64,000 nt of DNA from Ceratorhiza oryzae-sativae. Taxonomy: Eukaryota; Basidiomycota; Agaricomycetes; Cantharellales; Ceratobasidiaceae. The notes below the pieces were generated by a model. That model worked only from the letters and a program-made list of their open reading frames with translations, was not told the DNA's origin and made no database searches. The stretch is taken from the NCBI GenBank assembly GCA_030998015.1, contig JARWMV010000233.1, forward strand, positions 1,116,001 to 1,180,000. Direction: 5' to 3'. The first letter of the stretch is position 1; the number at the start of each line of letters is the position of its first letter. The position numbers were made by a program, and so were the translations under genes. Positions 36,119 through 47,120 of the stretch are shown piece after piece.

Positions 36119-37428
36119 TGTTATGGATCACTAACATTTTCTATTATTTTAGTCTGCTCTGCCAACCTCAAGTGATGCCTCTGTAATTAAATTGTGAAAT
36201 ACTTGAATTTATATGTGCTCTGAATTGTACTATTTTCTGTTCCATTAAATAGTACAAATTTCCCGCTCTCCAACGCATATTTTATTAAGTTTTAACGATA
36301 AGATCTCAGAGAGATACAGAGGTTGCGATATTTCCTCTTATCAGGAGATATTGATTACAACATCGCACCACTCATATCTCGGCAACCGCTTATGCTATCA
36401 AAGCGATCTTGTGCTCTATCGATAGCTAATCTTCGGCGGTATCTGCTGCCCGAAGATCGTCGCGATCCACCGGATCCTCACGCCGGAATGGCCCGAAGAT
36501 CATTAGAATCTTACTGGACCATCAATCAAGATCTAATGACTCCAGTGAGTCAGGAGAGCTTCCCAAATTGATCTAGAAGCTTCTCCGACTCACTTTATGA
36601 CTCACTGAGATGTAGCCTCCGTTAATTACATGTATATACTATGATAATATGATCTACAAGCCAATAGCAGGTCTCAGATGCATCAATGCCTTTGATCCAC
36701 ACCCTGTCTTTACTCTTTTATCCTATACTGGGCTAGGGTGTACCCCAAGTATAGCAGTACCCTCTTTTGATGATTGCACTGGCATGCATGTATCTATTTG
36801 GCTCTGGAATGCCCTCCTCAGGGTATAAAAGGACCTCCTCTGAGGCCCTTCCAGACCACCTTCACTCCTCTACTCAACCCAGACTGGTTATTGGTTTTCT
36901 TTTTCTCTTTCTATTTCTCTTGTCTGTGTGTGGTTTCTTATATAACTAGTACTGAGGAATAAAGTACCATATTAGTTATATACTGTCTGAGTCATTGTAT
37001 CTTATATACAGAGATATATAAGGATACAATATTGCCTGATTGAGTGTGACATTAAGTACCAGCTATTAGAGGAAATCTAAGTACCTGTAGCTGAGGAAGT
37101 ACATGCATTAGGCAGCCCACCATCTATCCTATAAGCTATCGCTTAAGTCTAGTATTAAGATTAGTATCAGTTAGTCCAAGCGACTAGGGCTGAACTACAT
37201 TTAAGATATCAAAGGGAACCTGACCATAGTAGTCTTGCTCTTTATACCTATAAATTAGTCAGTTTACACTGTGAAAGATTAAGACTACCTTGAGTGTTAC
37301 TTGATCGCATTGCAACTACTTTGAGCCTTCTTACTCTAGTCTAAGAAGTATTGAGTATGATTAGTGTATACTAACATATCTACATTTGCTTAAGCTCTAG
37401 ATATTCAAGTGTACCCAGACCCGTAACA
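36119..37428 (+). repeat. solo LTR of a third LTR-retrotransposon family (C), 1310 bp
   Basis: Starts TGTTATGGATCACTAAC and ends CCGTAACA; perfect 5-bp duplication CACAT at 36114-36118 and 37429-37433. A TATAAAAGG promoter motif lies near 36830. An 82-aa open stretch (36323-36571, MRYFLLSGDIDYNIAPLISR...) is shared with the inverted copy at 38356-39365, but its meaning is unknown. No internal genes are present, so it is a solo LTR left by LTR-LTR recombination (inference). Confidence 0.85.
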
Positions 37429-37600
37429 CACATTCTGCTGCACTCATGCCACCAGAAGACTGGAAACTCTGGCAAACAATAGCTGCACATTGTTCTAGCA
37501 CTTTTCATTATTTGACTAAAGTACAATTCAGCACACACAGTCCATTGCAGCAGATGTGAGTGAAAGTGGTCATGTGTTGCATTTGATTTGTCACCCACTA

Positions 37601-38355
37601 TACATGTAAAGTGGTCATCAAATCAAATGGTACATGTGACTTGCTCAACTTTCAGCTGCTGCAACAGGCTGGGTAGGCTGTGTTGGAGATTACAAGTGCA
37701 TTGGCACTTATGTGCATTACATTATGGTAACATGTATACTTCTCTTTATCTCTTTGATTGTATGCTCACTTGTTATCTTGCTTGTCTCACTTGTTTCTCA
37801 TGCAATATCTTGGCTATGTGTATGCTGACTGATCAAGTTGTATATACTCTCAGTTTCTCATGTTGTATCTAGTCACTTGTTAATACACTTGTATATTTTA
37901 TGTTTTTATTTCACTGTGCTATGCTATGTTTAACAGGCTGAATGACACTGATGAAAGTTGTGTGAATAGATGACATATCTTATGCTGCTGATACAGGGGT
38001 ATGTCATGTGATATATGTGGAGAATATGTAGGAAAATACCAGCCTTAGTACTCAAGTGTCATTGTGCAACCTTGTAGTAATATTCCTATATTTTCCCTTC
38101 TTTTTCTTACTATGCATATATCCACTCAAAATGGTTGATTTATGGTCTTGCTTGTATTTGCTCCCACTGCAGCAAGCCACAGTACACAGGTGTGGAGTTT
38201 GTGCAGTCTGCAGTGCACACAGTCCAAGTGTAGCCACATGCAGTTACTGTGATGAGCAGCCTGTAGCTGCTCTGCAGCAGTCTGTAGTCACTGTGTTTGT
38301 TGCCTCCAAAATGTATATAAAGAGGGCCCCTCAGGCTGTTGAATATCATCCTTTT
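37601..38355. other. repeat-rich filler with a diverged Tc1-type end
   Basis: From 37608 the sequence resembles the left end of the neighbouring Tc1 element (AAGTGGTCATCAAATCAAAT, then ACATGTGAC and TTTCAGCTGCTG, then a GGCTGTG block). It is probably the decayed end of another Tc1-family copy. No gene is seen in the remainder. Confidence 0.4.
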
Positions 38356-39365
38356 TGTTATGGGTCAGGGTACACTTGAATATCTAGAGCTTAATCAAAA
38401 GTAGATATGTTAGTATACACTAATCATACTCAATATCTCTTAGACTAGAGTAAGAAGGCTCAAAGTAGTTGCAATGCAATCAAGTAACACTCAAGGTAGT
38501 CTTAATCTTTCACAGTGTAAACTGACTAATTTATAGGTATAAAGAGCAAGACTACTATGGTCAGGCTTCCTTAGATATCTCAACATAGTTCAGCCCTAGT
38601 CACTTGGACTAACTGATACTAATCTTAATACTAGACTTAAGTGATAGCTTATGGGATAGATGGAGGGCTGCATAATGTGTGTACTTCCTCAGCTACAGGT
38701 ACTTAGACTCCTCTAATAGCTGGTACTGCTATACTTGGGATACACCCTAGCCCAGTATAGGATAAAAGAGTAAAGACAGGGTGTGGATCAAAGGCATTGA
38801 TGCATCTGAGACCTGCTATTGGCTTGTAGATCATATTATCATAGTATATATGTGTAAAGAATGGAGGCTACATCTCAGTGAGTCATAAAGTGAGTCAGAG
38901 AAGCTTCTGGGTCAATTTGGAAGGCTCTCCTGACTCACTGGAGTCATTAGATCTTGATTGATGGTCCAGTAAGATTCTAATGATCTTTGGGCCATTCCGG
39001 CGCAAGGATCTGGTGGATCGCGACGATCTTCGGGCAGCAGATACTGCCGAAGATTAGCTATCGATAGAGCATAAGATCGCTCTGATAGCGTAAGCGGTTG
39101 CTGAGATATGAGCAGTGTGATGTTGTAATCAATATCTCCTGATAAGAGGAAATATCGCAACCTCTGTATCTCTCTGAGATCTTATCATAGAAACTTAGTA
39201 AAATATGTGTTGGAAAGCGGGAAATTTTTACTATTTAATGGAACACAAAATAGTACAATTTGGAGCACATACAAATTCAAGTATTTCACAAATTAATTAC
39301 AGAGGCATTGCTTGAGGTTGGCAGAGCAGACTAAAATAATAGAAAAATGTTAGTGATCCATAACA
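38356..39365 (-). repeat. LTR of family C, inverted copy lacking a 299-bp promoter block
   Basis: Reverse complement of 36119-37428 throughout, but without the segment equivalent to 36762-37060. That segment is bounded by AGTACC direct repeats in the long copy, and the short copy has one AGTACC at the junction; 1310 minus 299 equals 1011, against 1010 observed. The flanks (CTTTT and ATTTG) do not form a convincing target duplication. The copy may derive from recombination between separate insertions. Confidence 0.8.
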
Positions 39366-40052
39366 ATTTGGGTGCCATTTGGAGTGTACCTTGAATAAGG
39401 AGCTATACCTAGTGTCAGAGCTGACAACCTGAACAGTAATGCCTAATGTTTGTGAGGTGAAGGCAGATCCAAGGGCTGTAATACTGAGGATCAAGACTGC
39501 AATGTCTAAGAGGGGACACACAGTGAGGAGGATGGGTGCAACAATACACAGAGGGGTTTCAGAAGTGCACTTGACCTTAGAGGTCTGGGCAGAGACTGCT
39601 TGGCTTGGTGACCATGCAGCTAGAGGGTAGATGTTCAATGGGAGGTCAAGTTCTGAGGCTTAAGGCTCTCAGACTCTCCCTTATATATTCAATATTGAGG
39701 CAGTACATGTGAAATAGGAAGCCTATGTAAATTGTACAATGATAGAAATGGTGCCACATCAACAGAATATTCTGGAATACATCAACAGTGGTCAACAACA
39801 ACAAGGTCACATGACTCAGTCAGTAATTCTATGCATATATCTGAATAAATGGGACTTGTCCAAAAAGCAGAAGAATTGAGGTAAAAATAAATTGTAATAA
39901 ATTCAAATAAATTCATGTTCATGGTCCAGGCCATGACACCTAGAGATTTTAGCTGATGAATTCTCACAGAGCCTAGAGTATTTAGGGATGAAGCTGGGGG
40001 ATGTGATATTTCAACAGGATAACACAAGCTCCCACAAGGCAAAAGTCTGCCT
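39366..40052 (+). pseudogene. Tc1-type transposase no. 2, middle part (interrupted)
   Basis: Skipping the solo LTR at 39413-39938, the frame reads LNKELYLEILADEFSQSLEY, then LGMKLGDVIFQQDNTSSHKA and KVCL at 40052. The V-I-F-Q-Q-D-N box holds the second catalytic Asp of Tc1 transposases. The rest of the gene lies 16.5 kb away at 56525. The N-terminal third is missing to the left, where the LTR C copy lies. Confidence 0.8.
39413..39938 (-). repeat. solo LTR of family A (inverted), inside Tc1 transposase no. 2
   Basis: Minus-strand LTR with ends TGTCATGGTCC-like (39938 side) and TGTCAGAGCTGACA on the plus strand at 39413. Perfect 5-bp duplication CCTAG at 39408-39412 and 39939-39943. Removing it restores the transposase frame. 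Confidence 0.9.
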
Positions 40053-40207
40053 TAGGGGTGCTGTGCCACACTCCTGCAGACGGAATGCACAGGAATTCCA
40101 TATGAAATTCCAGCATATTCTGGTGGTGCAGGAGATGGAGACAGTGCAGGGATGGCCCCAGGGGTGCTGGAGTCCTTGGCAGAGTCCTACAGCTCCTGCA
40201 TTCCTGC

Positions 40208-41106
40208 TGTCATGGCCTAGACCATGACGCAGATTCAATTATTTTCTATATTTTATATTTCTATTTTCCTTGCTTTTTGGACAAGTCCTGTTTAATCGGA
40301 TATATGCATAGATTATTACTTACATGATCATGTGACCTTGTCGTTGTTTATGACATGTTTGTATATTCTGGAATGTTCCATTATGTGGCACTGTCACGAA
40401 CTGACACGCATACATCCACTCTACAATATTTTCTCAATTTACTACATTTTATGAGATCGTCTTCAAAACATACTTGCCTTTTATGGTATATCTGTATCAC
40501 GTGACTCAGGGAATGTTCCGGACCAGTAACCGAGATGTATTTCAACTCTGATGTGAAATTCCGCAGTTCCGCAGTCGCTTCTACTGCTTCTATCTCTTAT
40601 CTGTCGTGACTCACTGTACGGACTTGTTTGTTATGATGTGGCTCGTACTGTGTATATAAACCAGGTCAAGTTCGCAGAGGACTCCTCAAGAACTTGACCT
40701 CTCGTCGAATACAAGTTCTTTTACTTTTCTTACTATTTTTCTCGTTGCCTGACTTGTCGTCGTCGACAGGCACCATTTCTACATTGTACAATAGTTGTCT
40801 TGTATCATTCGTGTATTTGATATAGCTTGTCGTATGAATATATAAAGGGAGAGTCTGAGAGCCTTAAGCCTCAGAACTTGACCTCCTGTCATATCCCCTC
40901 TACTACCTGTGTGACTTACAAGTCCATAGTCCCTGCCCAGTCCTCTTAAGGACAAGTGCACCTACTCCTACATCCTTGCATCTTATCACACCCTCACTGC
41001 ACATCCTACCTTAGACATTGTCAGTAAAGCCTCTGGCATCACTGCCCATAGGCTTGTCATCACCACTTAGGTGTTTGACATTACTGTTCAGGTCATAGCT
41101 CTGACA
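40208..41106 (+). repeat. 5-prime LTR of element A (517 bp plus inserted solo LTR B)
   Basis: TGTCATGG...CTCTGACA ends. TATATAAA at 40839-40846, followed 28 nt later by GAACTTGACCT (40874-40884), the predicted start of the transcript. Interrupted at 40392-40768 by a solo LTR of family B; without it both LTRs are 517 bp. Confidence 0.92.
40392..40768 (+). repeat. solo LTR of Ty3/gypsy family B, 377 bp
   Basis: Ends TGTCACGAACTGACACG and CGTCGTCGACA; perfect 5-bp duplication GGCAC at 40387-40391 and 40769-40773. TATATAAA at 40653-40660 and GAACTTGACCT at 40690-40700. This is the most CpG-rich family B LTR in the window, so it is probably closest to the ancestral sequence. Confidence 0.92.
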
Positions 41107-41108
41107 TT

Positions 41109-41119
41109 AGGTCGAGTTC
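41109..41119 (+). promoter_or_regulatory. primer-binding site of element A, self-priming type
   Basis: AGGTCGAGTTC, 2 nt inside the 5-prime LTR. It does not start TGG, as a tRNA-primed site would. It is complementary (10 of 11, the mismatch being a CpG-type change) to GAACTTGACCT at 40874-40884, the predicted 5-prime end of the element transcript. This is the Tf1/sushi-type self-priming arrangement. Confidence 0.7.
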
Positions 41120-41473
41120 TTCCTCATCACTTGGGATTGAGATGTACCCCTGTACTAGCCTACTGTGAAATGGAGAAAGGCTTGGACTGCATAATAATCA
41201 AAAGCAGAAAGAGACTATCCAGTAACAGGTGTCTACAAGGCAGACGGTACCTATCGCCCAACCCTAGGACTCTTGTCCATCACCACACGTGTTGCAGACA
41301 GCAAACTACCCACTTGCAAAAAAGATGCTCTATATCACGCCTGTCAAAGGCTTGTTGATTAGTTGTAGTCATTGTTCAACGCTAGGTAGCAGAGCAGCCA
41401 CAGTGTTTGAGAGTGAAAATCCCAGCTTCAAGAGCACCCACCATACTTGTCTATCCCACTTCCACTTTTAGCT

Positions 41474-42787
41474 ATGTCTGCACCAAACCCCACCCCTGCT
41501 TGGATTCAGTTCGATGCCACCCAGATTCAAGTACCCACCAATCCAGCCGACCTATTAGCATTTGCCCACACAATCAAGGATGCACTGATCGCGATAAATA
41601 ACAATCTTGCAGTATTCATCAATCAACAATCAGCTGAACTATCCACTATCAACACCACTCTCCAGAACCATGATACAGGCATATCTAACCTCGAAACAAA
41701 CGTAGTCACACTCCAGGCTGCAGTCCAAGCACCTGGCACAAGCACCTCTGTTGTGCGTACTTGAGTGCCCAAGTTATTGGCACCTGCCAAATTTGATGGT
41801 TCAGATAAAAACAAAGCGGTATCCTTCAGGGTCGCGGTGGCCCATTATTTGCGGACTTCTTATCCCTCTGCAACTGCTGATGAGCAGATAGCCTACATTA
41901 TCTCCTGCCTGGATGGCAAAGCCCACGAGTGGCTGGAACCCTACTTGGAAGACAACGTTACTAATGGCAATCCAGTCACTTGGCTTCATAATGTCAATGA
42001 CTTCTGGACCCAATTTAATGCTTGCTGGAATGTTGCCAACAAGACCAAAAATTTCAGGGTGAAATTCAAGTTGCTCAAACAAAAGAATTTGGTCCAAGAA
42101 TATTTCAAAGACTTCCAGACATATTCCCAGGGTCTTGGCTACAACGAGGCATCTCTTCGTGATCACTTCTACAATGGTCTCACAGTCAAAATCAAGGAGT
42201 TCCTTGTGGCCCAAGACTACAACCACATGGCTGCCAACATCACTTTGCAAACTCTTGCAGACAAGGCACTCAGAATCAATCAGCATATTGAGTCGTTCCA
42301 GGCCCAAAATCCATCCTCCAAATCTTCCTCTTCCAATGTGGCTAGCACCTCTACCAAAGCTTCCACCCCACTGTCAACAGCTCCTCCCAAAGGCCAGGCC
42401 AGGGAAAAGATGTCTGTTGGGGAAAAGGTGTACACACTTGGTCCAGATGGCAAGGCTTGCAAAGGAACAATTTCGGCTATAAACTGCAATGCCAAAGGAC
42501 AGTCGATTCCCATGATCAAATGGAATGATGGATCATCTGAAGAAACTACGTTTAAACAAATCCAAAAAGATTTGCATCCAATCGTCGTCGCTCCCTCAGC
42601 TCCTACCCTGGCCAAAGGTTCTGGTCCTGGACCCATGGATCTTGATTCAGCTGGGAAAGGAAAAAAGCCTGTTATATGCAGCACTTGTGGTGGTCGTGGC
42701 CATTATTCCAGTGCTTGTCCCTCCAAACCCTATTCTGGGCAAGCCGCTTCCCTTTCTGGTGATGAGTTGGAAAATGAGGATGCTTGA
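41474..42787 (+). pseudogene. Gag of element A
   Basis: Starts MSAPNPTPAWIQFDATQ, a coiled-coil-like N-terminus, then a TGA at 41762-41764 in frame. It continues LLAPAKFDGSDKNKAVSFRV and WLHNVNDFWTQFNACW (the usual capsid-type region), LVQEYFKDFQTYSQGLGY, and a zinc knuckle CSTCGGRGHYSSAC near 42680. It ends DELENEDA. About 437 codons. The stop replaces a likely CGA. The protein would form the nucleocapsid-like particle. Confidence 0.9.
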
Positions 42788-45700
42788 ACATTGACGGAGC
42801 AAATGTATCAAGCGAAACCAGTACGGACTTTGAAATATATGCTGTAGACAACATGTCCCCTTTGAATATATATTTTGTTGCATCTCAAGTCCCGTCTGCT
42901 CCAGAAAATAAAAGCATCTGCCATATGCAAACCATGCACAGTTGGGCAATGATTGACTCAGGTGCATCCTCATGCTTTATACACCCACACCTAGTCAAAC
43001 AATATCGAATACCCACTTACAAAAAGAAAAATCCAAAAAAATTAAAAGTTATTGATGGTTGTGAAATCTCTTCTGGTATTGTTGATACAGAATGTGTTTT
43101 TATTTTAGAAATAGGTAGTCATAAAGAACAATTGATTTGTAATGTAGCAGACATAGGTAGACACACTTTAGTACTAGGAATGTCATGGCTCAAATTACAT
43201 AATCCAAATATTGACTGGCCAAACAAACATGTTACCTTTGACTCAAACTTTTGTATAAAAAATTGCATTCCTGCTTCTAATGTAGTTCTTGGCAATGTTG
43301 GTGGTGTCTTTGACCCATTTGATGAAAACCTAGGAGGTGTTGAGGCTTACCAACCTCTTGAAGGCATCCCTAGGGACCCTGGAGGTGTTGTGGTATCAAA
43401 ACCACTTGAAGGCATCCCAGAGGAACTCCAAGACTATACGGATGTATTTTCTGAGGACAAAGTGACGGAGTTACCTCCTCACCGTCCATATGACCTTGAG
43501 ATAGTCCTCAAGGATCAAAATGCACCAGTAAAAGGACCAGTATACCCCCTTCACCCTTTGGACAATGAAGAACTATGGAGAATACTCAAAGAGCAATTGG
43601 ACAAAGGGTTAATCAGACCCTCCAGATCATGCTATAGCTCTCCTGTAATCTTTGTCCCCAAAAAGAATGGCAAAAGAAGGATGTGTGTCAATTATCATTC
43701 GCTTAATTCCAATACCATACGAAACGTGTACCCAATACCTCTCATTTCCACCCTGGTAGAGAAATTAAGGGGCGCATGTGTATTCACCACTCTGGATCTG
43801 AAATCTGGCTATAATCTAGTTAGAATCAAGGAAGGAGATGAATGGAAGACAGCGTTTAAAATGAAATACAGTCTATTCAAATACTTGGTTATGCCTTTTG
43901 GTTTATGTAATGCTCCAGCTGCTTTCCAAAACTTCATGAATGAAATCTTCAGGGATTTATTAGATGTGACAGTCATAGTCTATCTTGACAACATACTCAT
44001 ATTCTCAAAAAACCCTGAGGACCACACAAAGCACGTCCAGGAGGTGTTGTCCAGACTCAGGAAACATCAACTATATTGCAACCTGGAAAAATGTGTTTTC
44101 AGTGCATCAGAGGTGGAATATTTAGGCGTAATTGCCAATGGCAAAGGAGTCAAGACAGACCCCAAAAAGGTCACAGAAGCAGTTAATTGGGCAACACCGT
44201 GTACTGTAAAGGAAGTACAGGAGGCACTAGGATTCTTCAACTACTACTGCCGCTTCATAGAAGACTTTGCAGGACGAGCTTGGCCCTTGTACCAGCTTCT
44301 GTGCAAAGATGTTTCTTGGCGATGGGGCAAGAATGAGGAAGCATCTTTCCAAATTCTGAAAAAAGCACTAGTCGAATCTCCTGTCCTAATCCAACCTGAC
44401 GTCACAAAGGAATTTATACTGGAATGTGATGCATCTGATTTTGCCACTGGAGCTATTCTGAACCAGTATGGCAAAGATGGTAAATTGCACCCAGTAGCCT
44501 TCTATTCCAAAACTCTGTCACCAGCTGAACACAACTACGACATCCATGATAAAGAGTTGCTGGCCATGATATGAGCATTCAAAGAATGGCGTCACCTGCT
44601 TGAAGGTTCAGAAATCCCTGTCTTGGTACTCTCAGACCATAAAAATTTAGAGTTTTTCCAGACAAAAAGGGACTTAAACCGTAGACAAGCAAGGTGGATG
44701 GGTTTCCTAGCCGATTATAACTACAGAATCAAGTACAGAAAAGGGGTACAAAACGGAAAAGCTGACATCCTATCCCAACAAGAGTCACTTCAGAGAGAGG
44801 CAGCTAAAGAGGGGGGTGAAATCCTGCCACTTATCAGCCCCAACCTTTTCATTTTGGCAATTCTCACTGACCATTCCCTCAATGATCTCATCAGGGATGT
44901 GTTACCCAATGATAAAGCCATATCAAATATTCTAAAGTCCCTCAAGGAAAACATCCAGGTTAAAGGCTGGTGTCTAGAAGATGACTTATTGTACTACCAC
45001 AACTGCATATATGTACCAAACAAGTCAGAAATCAGACAAGCTGTCATAGAAAGCCAGCATGACAATCCTGCAGCAGGGCACCCAGGGCATTTCAGGACAC
45101 TAGATCTCTTGTCTCAAGACTACTATTGGTCTGGAATGAAAAAATCTGTTGTTAATTACATTCAGGCATGCAACTTGTGTATCTGGAATAAACACTCAAA
45201 CCAAGCACCTCCAGGTCTCCTCCAACCAATAGATTTACCAAACAAACCTTGGGAGGAGATCACTTATGACTTGATTACCAGATTACCAATGTCAGAAGGT
45301 TATGACACAATACTTACAGTGGTGGACTGATTATCAAAAATGGTACACTTCGTCCCCACACATTCAGGGGCCACTGCAGTAGATGTCACCAACCTATTTG
45401 TCAACTTTGTCTGGAAATTACACAGATTACCCTGGAAAACCATATCTGACTGAGGACCCAACTTCAATGCTAAATTCCTTCGCCAACTGTACAAACACCT
45501 AAATATTGAACCACATTACTCCATGGCATACAGACCTCAGGTTGATGGGCAAAGCAAAAGGCTGAACCAATTTGTTGAAATATATCTTTGTCACTATATA
45601 AATCATTGACAGACAGATTGGGTTGCAGCACTGCCTATGGCGGAATTTGCATACAATAATGGGAAACACTTGGGATCAAACTATTCACTGTTCTTCACCT

Positions 45701-46287
45701 GCTATGGTTACAACCTGGATTTTACTGTGGGTAATACCAAAGAAAGCCAGGTACCTGCTGCCAATCAATATGCCGAACACCTCAAAGAAATCCAAGAAGA
45801 GGCTAAAGCTGCTCTAATGATTGCCAACCAAACATACTCTGAATACTATAATCAGAAGCATTGTGAAGCACCCAAGATTGAAGTCGGATCAAAAGTTTTC
45901 CTAGATGGCTCAAATATCAAAACCATATGCCCTTCAAAGAAATTGGATAACAGGTGTTTTGTACCATACAAAGTATTGGAGAAAATCAGGAAACACACCT
46001 TCAAACTAGAATTACCCAAATCCATGAAGGTTCACCCAGTATTCCATACTTCACTCTTATTCCCAAAACCAACGGACGACTATAACCGGCAACCTATCCC
46101 AGTGCCACTGGTGGTCACTCCTGATGGGGAAGAGGAATTTGAAGTAGAAGAAATCTTGGACTCTCAAAAGGTTGGAAGGAGATTGGAGTACTATGTCAAG
46201 TGGAAAGGCTATGGACCAGAAGAAAATCTTTGGTTACCTAAAGCCAAACTCAAGAATGCCCCTGAACAGGTAAAAGACTTCCACTGA
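42784..46287 (+). pseudogene. Pol of element A (protease-RT-RNase H-integrase-chromodomain)
   Basis: Overlaps the gag stop (TTGA, where element B has ATGA). Protease: SWAMIDSGASSCFIH. RT: MCVNYHSLNSNTIRNVYPIP, TTLDLKSGYNLVRIKEGDEW, PFGLCNAPAAFQNFMNEIF, and VIVYLDNILIFSKN, where the catalytic YLDD is YLDN. RNase H: FILECDASDFATGAILNQYG. Integrase: zinc motif around HDNPAAGHPGHFRTLDLL, WEEITYDLITRLPMSEGYD, and DGQSKRLNQ, where the family Glu (QTER) is Lys. Chromodomain: VEEILDSQKVGRRLEYYVKW, then KGYGPEENLWLP. In-frame TGA stops lie at 44572, 45328, 45451 and 45607 (approximate for the last two). Not functional. Confidence 0.93.
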
Positions 46288-46744
46288 CTCCATCCCAATG
46301 CACTCGGACCTTGATGAGGGGGAAGTGTCATGGCCTAGACCATGACGCAGATTCAATTATTTTCTATATTTTATATTTCTATTTTCCTTGCTTTTTGGAC
46401 AAGTCCTGTTTAATCAGATATATGCATAGATTATTACTTACATGATCACGTGACCTTGTTGTTGTTTATGACATGTTTGTATATTCTGGAATGTTCCATT
46501 ACATGGCACCATTTCTACATCATATGATAGTTGTCTTGTATCATTCATGTATTTGATATAGCTTGTTGTATGAATATATAAAGGGAGAGTCTGAGAGCCT
46601 TAAGCCTCAGAACTCAACCTCCTGTTGTATCCCCTCTACTACCTGTGTGACTTAAAAGTCCATAGTCCCTGCCCAGTCCTCTTAAGGACAAGTGCACCTA
46701 CTCCTACATCCTTTTGTCTTATCGCACCCTCACTGTGCATCCTA

Positions 46745-47120
46745 TGTTGACAACGACAAGTCAGGCAACGAGGAAAATAGTAAGAAAGTGAAAGAACTTG
46801 TATTTGATGAGAGGTCAAGTTCTTGAGGAGTCCTCTGCAAACTTGACCTGGTTTATATACATAGTATGAGCCACATCATAACAAACAAGTCCATACAGTG
46901 AGTCACGACAGATAAGAGATAGAAGCAGTAGAAGCGACTGTGGAACTGCGGAATTTCACATCAGAGTTGAAATACATCTTGGTTACTGGTCCGGAACATT
47001 CCCTGAGTCACATGACACAGGTATACCATAAAAGGCAAGTATGTTTTGAAGATGATCTCATAAAATGTAGTAAATCAAGAAAATATTGTAGAGTGGATGT
47101 ATGTGTGTCAGTTCATGACA
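46745..47120 (-). repeat. 3-prime LTR of element B
   Basis: 376 bp. About 15 substitutions from the 5-prime LTR, all transitions and nearly all at positions that are CpG in the solo LTR at 40392-40768; no indels seen. Confidence 0.93.

Larger units (their letters stand above)
33621..37600 (-). mobile_element. Tc1-like DNA transposon with two solo-LTR insertions
   Basis: Terminal inverted repeats about 50 bp long: CAGTGGGCGACAAATCAAAT at 33621, and the inverse (ATTTGATTTGTCACCCACTA) ending at 37600, each followed by a GACCACTTTCACT-type block. Both ends are flanked by TA (33619-33620, 37601-37602), the Tc1/mariner target duplication. The element encodes a minus-strand transposase. A solo LTR of family A (34561-35072) interrupts the transposase and a solo LTR of family C (36119-37428) sits upstream. 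Subtracting both with their 5-bp duplications leaves about 2.15 kb. Confidence 0.85.

Noticed and set aside
37380..38400. Mirrored sequence at 37381-37428 and 38356-38400 as a separate small inverted-repeat element
   Set aside because: These are simply the ends of the two opposite LTR C copies.
38351..39370. Target duplication for the inverted LTR C copy (CTTTT/ATTTG)
   Set aside because: Only three of five bases agree, so I do not claim a simple insertion.
42525..42794. Alternative frames overlapping gag A and pol A
   Set aside because: Shadow frames of gag; the zinc-knuckle frame explains the region.
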